Shown here: positions 54,584-61,100 of the stretch, piece by piece | Layout of the letters: each line of letters opens with the position of its first letter | How positions within the stretch are numbered: the first letter of the stretch is position 1 | Source of the DNA: Verrucomicrobiales bacterium | Lineage (GTDB): Bacteria; Verrucomicrobiota; Verrucomicrobiia; Verrucomicrobiales; DEV007 | Assembly: GCA_002698785.1 (NCBI GenBank) | Contig: PAAG01000029.1 | Location: forward strand, 1 to 64,000 | Direction of reading: 5' to 3' | Length of the DNA: 64,000 nt | The notes under the pieces: model-generated | Database searches by the model: none | The model's input: the letters and a program-made list of their open reading frames with translations, nothing else | What the model was told of the DNA's origin: nothing | Translations under genes and position numbers: made by a program

Positions 54584-55510
54584 ATGTTTACGCTTCGCAC
54601 GATGGTGGCATCGGATTTCGATTCGGTGGCTGAGTTGATTTTCCTTTCTACGAATTCGTGGTACCAGCACCGGCTGGGACGTTCAGTATTCCAATGCAAA
54701 CCGCAGGACTGCCGTCTCTTCTGCGAGGTGTATGAGGATCTCGATGAAGGGTGCGGAATCGTGATGGAGCATAACAAAACCGGGATGCTCGCTGCTTCAT
54801 GTTTCTATCATCCTAGAGAGACACATGTGTCTCTCGGCATCATGAACGTGCACCCCAACTATTTCGGGCACGGATTAGCCGGACAGCTATTGAAGGAGAT
54901 CATTCTTTACGCAGAAGGGAAAGACCTTCCTGTCCGATTGGTTTCAAGCGCTCTGAACCTCGACTCGTTTTCGCTCTACAACCGATTCGGGTTCAGCCCT
55001 CATGGGGTGTATCAGGATATGATCCTGTCTGTACCCAGGAAGGGAGTGGCTGTGGAAGAAAATCGCGAGTTGCCGAAGGTGAGGGAAGCTACACCCAACG
55101 ACCTCGTTGCGATGGGAACAGTGGAGTTTGATGTGAGTGGTATCTCCCGTGAGAATGACTACTGTTATTTTATTGAGAACAGTTCAGGTATCTGGCACAC
55201 GCTGGTTTCTTTGGATGAAGAAGGGGACGTTGACGGATTTCTCGTATCACTTCGTCATCCTGCATCGCACATGATTGGGCCCGGTGTAGCGAAGAATTCC
55301 AAGGCGGCAGAAGCCTTGTTGCTGGCTCAGTTGGAGAGGTTCTGTGGGGAAACAGTAGTCTTTCTGGTCCCCTCAACAGAGCGAGAGTTGATCGATGCCG
55401 CCTACAGTTGGGGTGCACGAAACTGTGAAATCCATTTCGCCCAGGTACGTGGGGAAGCTCAGCCCGTCAACGGGATCGTGATGCCTACGTTTCTTCCAGA
55501 GTCCGGATAA
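54584..55510 (+). CDS. double GNAT acetyltransferase
   Basis: A 308-residue protein with a GNAT domain in the first half (LGIMNVHPNYFGHGLAGQLLKEIILYAEGKDLPVRLVSSALNLDSFSLYNRFGF, in which the acyl-CoA-binding GHGLAG loop is visible). The second half (about 165-308) lacks a clear acetyl-CoA motif and looks like a degenerate second GNAT domain with AKNSKAAEALLLAQLERF. Acetylates an unknown amine. It is followed convergently by the cytochrome-SHD1 gene, 8 bases away. Confidence 0.8.
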   Translation: MFTLRTMVASDFDSVAELIFLSTNSWYQHRLGRSVFQCKPQDCRLFCEVYEDLDEGCGIVMEHNKTGMLAASCFYHPRETHVSLGIMNVHPNYFGHGLAGQLLKEIILYAEGKDLPVRLVSSALNLDSFSLYNRFGFSPHGVYQDMILSVPRKGVAVEENRELPKVREATPNDLVAMGTVEFDVSGISRENDYCYFIENSSGIWHTLVSLDEEGDVDGFLVSLRHPASHMIGPGVAKNSKAAEALLLAQLERFCGETVVFLVPSTERELIDAAYSWGARNCEIHFAQVRGEAQPVNGIVMPTFLPESG

Positions 55511-55518
55511 GCGACTCT

Positions 55519-56130
55519 TCACTGCGTCGCCGCGTGTAGCTTTTTAGCGAGCTCCTGGCTCTCAGGTGAGAGCTTGTGGTAGTCGTAGGGAATGGTGGAG
55601 CCGTCCGCGAGCTTGAGGAGCACGTTTGTTCCTTCGGTTCCGGCGAATTCTGCCTCGAGGGTTTTTCCCTCAACATTCGTCCATTGGTGGACTTTCTCCT
55701 CCATTGCGGGCTCATCTGCCACAGCCGGTGTGGGGGCAGCTCCCTTTTCAAAGCTGGCGCCCTCGGATATCCACTGTTTGACGAGATTGAGCTCAGTGGA
55801 AGTCATAGGTTCTGCACCTCGCTCTCGGGCGGGCGGCGGAGGCATCGCTTCGCCATCGGAGCGTGGGAGACCTGCCTTGATGGCCAGGAGAGATTCGGCA
55901 GGATTCCCTGGAACAATGACGGGGTCATCACCACCGATTCGGTCTGCGAAACTGTTCTCGGAATCCATGCGGAGCTTTCCTTTTGCCCGTGGACCGGAAT
56001 GGCACTTGTAGCACTTCTTGTTCAGGATCGGGCGAATCTCTTCCTGATAGTCGACGGCTTCAAGCACTGCGGGGGCAAGAAGAGATAGTAGAAAGGACGA
56101 GGAAAGGAAGGAGATGGAACGGAACTTCAT
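55519..56130 (-). CDS. PSCyt1 cytochrome-type protein with SHD1 C-terminus
   Basis: About 203 residues from the ATG at 56130 (or 208 from 56145). A signal peptide (FLSSSFLLSLLAPAVLEA) precedes a Planctomycete-type cytochrome domain with haem motif C-Y-K-C-H (about residues 40-44) and a distal part (GEAMPPPPARERGAEPMTSTELNLVKQWI) carrying the MPP methionine. The C-terminal 55 residues form an SHD1-like module (HQWTNVEGKTLEAEFAG...LKLADGSTIPYDYHKLSPESQELAKKL). It is a fusion of two modules that are separate in the big operon. Possibly an electron carrier or binding protein of the outer surface. Confidence 0.8.
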   Translation of the reverse strand: MKFRSISFLSSSFLLSLLAPAVLEAVDYQEEIRPILNKKCYKCHSGPRAKGKLRMDSENSFADRIGGDDPVIVPGNPAESLLAIKAGLPRSDGEAMPPPPARERGAEPMTSTELNLVKQWISEGASFEKGAAPTPAVADEPAMEEKVHQWTNVEGKTLEAEFAGTEGTNVLLKLADGSTIPYDYHKLSPESQELAKKLHAATQ

Positions 56131-56276
56131 TGCTTCGGTATTCAATTTTTCTCGAGAATCCGGAGGAGGTTAATTGTAACAGAACGCGCCGGCGAATCAA
56201 ACAGACGCGTGGATACGCCAGATAAATAACAGTTTTGCAATTGATTCAAGATTGAAAACCAGATAACCCACGGGTC

Positions 56277-57842
56277 ATGACTTTCCGTTCGCTGGTTTTC
56301 TCGTTGTTCTGCTTCGCTGTTTTTCCACTTTCACTTAGCTCTGCGGATTCGAAGCCGAACATTGTTTTCATTTTTACCGACGATCACTGCGAGCAAGCTC
56401 TGAGTGCTTATGACAACAGTCGGATTGTCACCCCGAACCTTGATAGGATCGCCAAAGAGGGGATGAAATTCACGCGATGCTATGTCACGAATTCAATCTG
56501 CGGACCCAGCCGTGCGGTCATTCAGACGGGCAAATACAGCCACCTGAACGGCTTCGTGAGAAACGGAAATACGTTCGATGGCTCGCAGCAGACATTTCCC
56601 AAGTTGCTCAGAAAAGGTGGCTATCAAACAGCAATCGTTGGAAAGTGGCACCTGAAGTCGACGCCGCAGGGCTTTGACATGTTCGATGTCCTCGTAGGAC
56701 AAGGGCCTTATTATAATCCCCCGATGCTGAGCGGCGGCATCGATGCCGTGGCAACGAGGAATGAAAATGTCGGATATACCACAGACATTATTCGTGACAA
56801 AGCTCTCGACTGGCTCAAGGAAGGACGGGACCCGGAAAAGCCCTTCATGCTGATGTTTCAGCACAAAGCGCCGCATAGAAACTGGCAGCCTGGACCGAAG
56901 TATTTAACGTGGCTCGATGACAAGACTATTCCGGAACCGGATACGTTGTGGGATGATTATTCGAATCGGGCGAGCCCTGCGGCGAACCAGACGATGGAGA
57001 TCAAGCAGCACCTGACGGAGTCAGACTTGAAATTGGTTCCGCCAAAGAATCTCACCCCCGATCAACTGGACGCATGGAACGCGGCCTACGTGCCAAAGAA
57101 TGAAGCGTATCTGAAGAAGCGTTCTTCCATGTCCGAAAAGGAGATCATCAAATGGAAATACCAGCGATACGTGAAGGACTATCTCCGCTGCGTGAAGTCG
57201 GTGGATGATGCGGTTGGTTCGGTGCTCGATTATCTGGAAGAAGCGGGTCTGGCGGAAAATACGATCGTGATGTACTCCAGCGACCAAGGGTGGTATCTGG
57301 GAGAGCATGGGTGGTTCGACAAGCGCTGGATGTATGAAGAATCGCTGAAGACTCCTCTCCTTGTGAAATGGCTAGGCGTCGTGGAACCGGGCTCAGAATG
57401 CGATGAAATCGTTTCGAACCTGGATTTTCCTGAGACATTCCTGGATGCAGCTGGCCTTTCGATTCCGGGTGACATGCAGGGGAGGAGTTTGGTTCCTATC
57501 TTGAAAGGAGACGTCCCGAAAGACTGGCGGACATCATTTTACTACCACTACTACGAATTCCCCGGAGCGCACAGCGTGGCGCGGCATTACGGCGTAACTA
57601 CGGGGGAGCATAAACTCATCCACTACTATCACGTGGGGGAATGGGAGATGTTCGATCTGAAATCTGATCCCGACGAACTGAATTCAGTCTATGGTGAAGA
57701 TGAGTATAAAGACGTTCAAGCGTCTCTAGAGGCCGAATTAGGCAGGTTGCGTGAAAAGTTCAAAGTACCTGAAGATCCTGAGCCGGCACCGCAGCCGAAG
57801 AAGGAGAAAAAAGGCGGTAAGAAGAAGGCCAAACAAAACTAG
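56277..57842 (+). CDS. formylglycine sulfatase, second copy
   Basis: A 521-residue sulfatase with a signal peptide (MTFRSLVFSLFCFAVFPLSL, cut near LSSADS). The motif at Cys75-G-P-S-R carries the residue converted to formylglycine, and KPNIVFIFTDDH supplies metal ligands. GKWHLKS and SSDQGWYLGEHGWFDKRWMYEESLKTPLL are the C-terminal marks, nearer to heparan/mucin-type (S1_8/S1_11-like) enzymes than the first sulfatase. About 25 residues of Lys-rich tail (PKKEKKGGKKKAKQN) end it. It likely acts on sulfated glycans. It precedes the giant exoprotein gene by 294 bases. Confidence 0.93.
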   Translation: MTFRSLVFSLFCFAVFPLSLSSADSKPNIVFIFTDDHCEQALSAYDNSRIVTPNLDRIAKEGMKFTRCYVTNSICGPSRAVIQTGKYSHLNGFVRNGNTFDGSQQTFPKLLRKGGYQTAIVGKWHLKSTPQGFDMFDVLVGQGPYYNPPMLSGGIDAVATRNENVGYTTDIIRDKALDWLKEGRDPEKPFMLMFQHKAPHRNWQPGPKYLTWLDDKTIPEPDTLWDDYSNRASPAANQTMEIKQHLTESDLKLVPPKNLTPDQLDAWNAAYVPKNEAYLKKRSSMSEKEIIKWKYQRYVKDYLRCVKSVDDAVGSVLDYLEEAGLAENTIVMYSSDQGWYLGEHGWFDKRWMYEESLKTPLLVKWLGVVEPGSECDEIVSNLDFPETFLDAAGLSIPGDMQGRSLVPILKGDVPKDWRTSFYYHYYEFPGAHSVARHYGVTTGEHKLIHYYHVGEWEMFDLKSDPDELNSVYGEDEYKDVQASLEAELGRLREKFKVPEDPEPAPQPKKEKKGGKKKAKQN

Positions 57843-57844
57843 GT

Positions 57845-57859
57845 AGGGGATTCTCCCCT
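57845..57859 (+). terminator. weak hairpin after sulfatase 2
   Basis: AGGGGA (57845-57850), loop TTC, TCCCCT (57854-57859), then TTATT. The six-pair stem plus T-rich end may act as a weak terminator. Confidence 0.4.
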
Positions 57860-57908
57860 TTATTGGTCGACGTCGGATTTCTCCAAAAATTCATTTTAGA
57901 CAGCTAAG

Positions 57909-57928
57909 ATATCCGGAATCCCGGATAT
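57909..57928. promoter_or_regulatory. inverted repeat upstream of the giant exoprotein gene
   Basis: ATATCCGG (57909-57916), AATC, CCGGATAT (57921-57928) is an 8-base perfect inverted repeat with 4-base spacer, about 210 bases before the exoprotein ATG. The size and symmetry suit an operator. A C7 run (58114-58120) and an A8 run (58128-58135) lie directly before the start codon. Confidence 0.45.
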
Positions 57929-58136
57929 TACCGGGTGTTTGTCGGATTTTCGAATCGCAATTTTGCGATGTCGCTTTCAAATGTGTGTAAAGTCCTGATA
58001 GATAGGGCTGTTTGAAGTGTCAAAAAAAAGAAAAAAAGGATCGACAACATTTGTCAATTTCTCCTAGTCTCCGGAGATACGTGGATTTTACCCGCGTTTG
58101 CCCACAGCTCCCTCCCCCCCGTTAAACAAAAAAAAT

Positions 58137-61100
58137 ATGAGAAAGTCTCCTCTGCATAGGGGTAGTCTTTGCGGGTCTTTGCGCAGAGCTATCCGGCTTC
58201 AGGTTGTAGTTACGACGCTACTGGCCCCAGGGTTATCTATATGGACAGTTCCGGTGCGAGCGAATCCTCGAGGTGGGATTGTTGTGCATGGTGACGTGAA
58301 TATCGGCCCGAATCGGGGCGGTAATCTGCAGATCGTCCAAAATAGTCGCAATGCTGTCATCGACTGGGATTCGTTTTCAATCGACGCCGGTGAACTGACT
58401 CAGTTCCGTCAACCAGGAGCAAATTCGGCTGTTTTGAACCGAGTTACGGGTGGTGATCCATCGGCCATCCATGGAGCGCTTCGGGCAAACGGAAATGTCT
58501 TCGTCATCAACCCGAACGGAATTCTTGTGGGTGCTGGCGGAACGATTGATGTGCATGGACTCGTTCTTTCAACTCTGGACGTGAGCAATGGAGAGTTCCT
58601 TGCCGGGGGAGATATGGTGTTCAGCGGAGACAGCAATAGCGGCGGAATCACCAACATGGGTCGTATCAACGCTATCGGTGGCGATGTTTTTCTGATTGGT
58701 CGTACAATCTCAAACAGTGGTTCGATTACAGCAACGGGGACAGTCGGACTTGCCGCCGGGGAAGAGGTGCTTCTTTCCGCAGATTCGAAGGCGGGTGAAC
58801 GCATGTTTGTTCGTGCCAAAGGGGCCGGTGTGAGCGGAACGGGAATTTACAATGACGGCACGATCGAGGGTGCTGCTGTTGAGCTCAAGGCTCACGGAAA
58901 CATGTTTGCTCTTGCCATCAACAATAAGGGCTCAATTCGTGCTACTGGTGCAACCACTTCGGGGGGGCGTGTATTCCTTCGAGGTGCAGGAGGTTCCGTG
59001 TCCAATGGAGGAAGTATTCGTGCCAGTGCGCCCAGCATTGGTAGCGGCGGACGGGTGCTGATCGAAGCTGCCTATGCAAAGGTCGATGGAATGATTCGCG
59101 CCGAGTCAGCGGATGTTAAAGTCGCCGCGACGGAGGCCATAGAACTCGATGGTGAAATTGATGTTTCTTCCGAGGTAGGCCGCGGGGGTAACGTAATTCT
59201 CGAGAGTGATGACATCACGTTGAGTTCAACTTCATCCGTGAATGTTTCAGGATACTCTGGCGGAGGAAGCGTCCAGATTGGTGGAGGATTCCAGGGTAAG
59301 AACGAGGATATCACGAATGCCAAAACTCTTTATGTTGCGGAGGGTTCGGAGATCTACGCTGATGCCTTGGATTTCGGGAATGGAGGGGCTGTCATTTTGT
59401 GGTCTGACGAAACGACGTTCTTTGCAGGTGACATCTATGCCCGTGGTGCAGGTGGAGGACGTGGAGGTTTTGCGGAAGTTTCGGGCAAGAAAGATCTGGG
59501 ATATCACGGCTATGTCGATTTGACCTCCGATCACGGGTTGAGTGGAACGTTACTTCTTGACCCAACGGATGTGACGATCAGTTCAGCGGCAACCTCGTTT
59601 GACAATGTGAACAACGTGGATCTCTCGAATACACTTGATGCGGGAACAAACGTGATCATCACGACGAACATCGGTGGAACTGACCGCGGCGACATTACGG
59701 TGGAAGATCGCGTGGAATGGTATTCGGATTCTGCCGGTACAGATCCCGGCGATCTTTACCTGCTTGCGACGGGAGATATTTATTTCAATCGCTCGGTTCG
59801 CAGTGCCGGAACGGGTAGTGTGAATGCTGTAGCAGGTTGGAACGGCGTGACGGGAGTGAATCTCGGCGACTTGGGCAGTGGTGTTATCAATGAGGATGTT
59901 GCTTTCGACATGGACGCGATTTTCGCGACACTTCCTGGCGGAGCCAACGAAGGCGATGCGGACGCTGCAGGTCTCAATGATGGTTCGATTTTTATCAACC
60001 AAACCAATACTCCCGTCGACAGACAGGTGAATGTCGGATCTCGATTCGGCGATACCCGACTTGCCGGTCATGATTTGATCATGAAAGGCAACAACACCGG
60101 CGGTAATCGTTGGGCTCAGATTGGTTTCAATGACACTGGGTACGAATACGAAAACGGAAACACGATCAACGGTGTTCACAGCGAATGGTGGGGCAGTGAT
60201 GCTGCGGCAGATGGAACCGGATTTACAACAACGGACGCTGTTACTGGCAAGAATTATATTGATTTGTTAGGTGGGACGCGACTGTCTGGTGGTGAGTTCG
60301 ATGGTGCTGGTAGCGGTGCGACCGGAAACATCGACATCGGATTGAGTGGTCGTCTCGATATGCGGACAGGCGACGACAATCGGAGTTTTGTCCAAATTGG
60401 TCATGGTGGTTCTGTTGTTCCGGAGCCAACTCGCAGCAACAATACCGCGGTGACTCGCGATGGTATCATCATGGACTCGGCGAATAATGGACGCGCCTTT
60501 TTCAGCACGACATGGCGGACAAATCTGGAAGCTGATCCCTATCGCGGAAGCCAATACATGGTCGATGGAGATATCACGATCAATGTGGGAGAAGAAGCCC
60601 TCGTAATGGCCGCTCCTGCCTTCGATGGGAATAATTCCGATCTCGTCAATACTGATGGATCTGATGGTATGTATGCCAGGATCGGCCATGGTGGTTCACG
60701 AAACCACGGCAGTTTCCATGGCGATATTACCATGAACGTATTCGGTGCGGATTCCGACGGAGTGGGACTGGAACTGCGCGCCGGTAGAGGTACGCGCAGG
60801 GGCGCATACATCGGTCACGGCTCGGATTCCGACGGTAACCGAACAAACATCTTCGATCAGACTCGCAGCGGAAACATTACTGTTAACGTGACAAGCGGGG
60901 CGATTCGGATGCTGGGATACAACCAGCTTCCTCGCGTTGGTGACGACAATACAGGAACCATCGTGGCGGCGGACGAAGTGCTGCCTACTGAGGGAACTGC
61001 CAACCGCTACTACTACAGCCCCGTCCAGATCGGGCATGGCGGAGCAATGCGCGAGCAGGGAACGGAGGATGGGGATGATGGATTCTTCGCCGACAATCCC

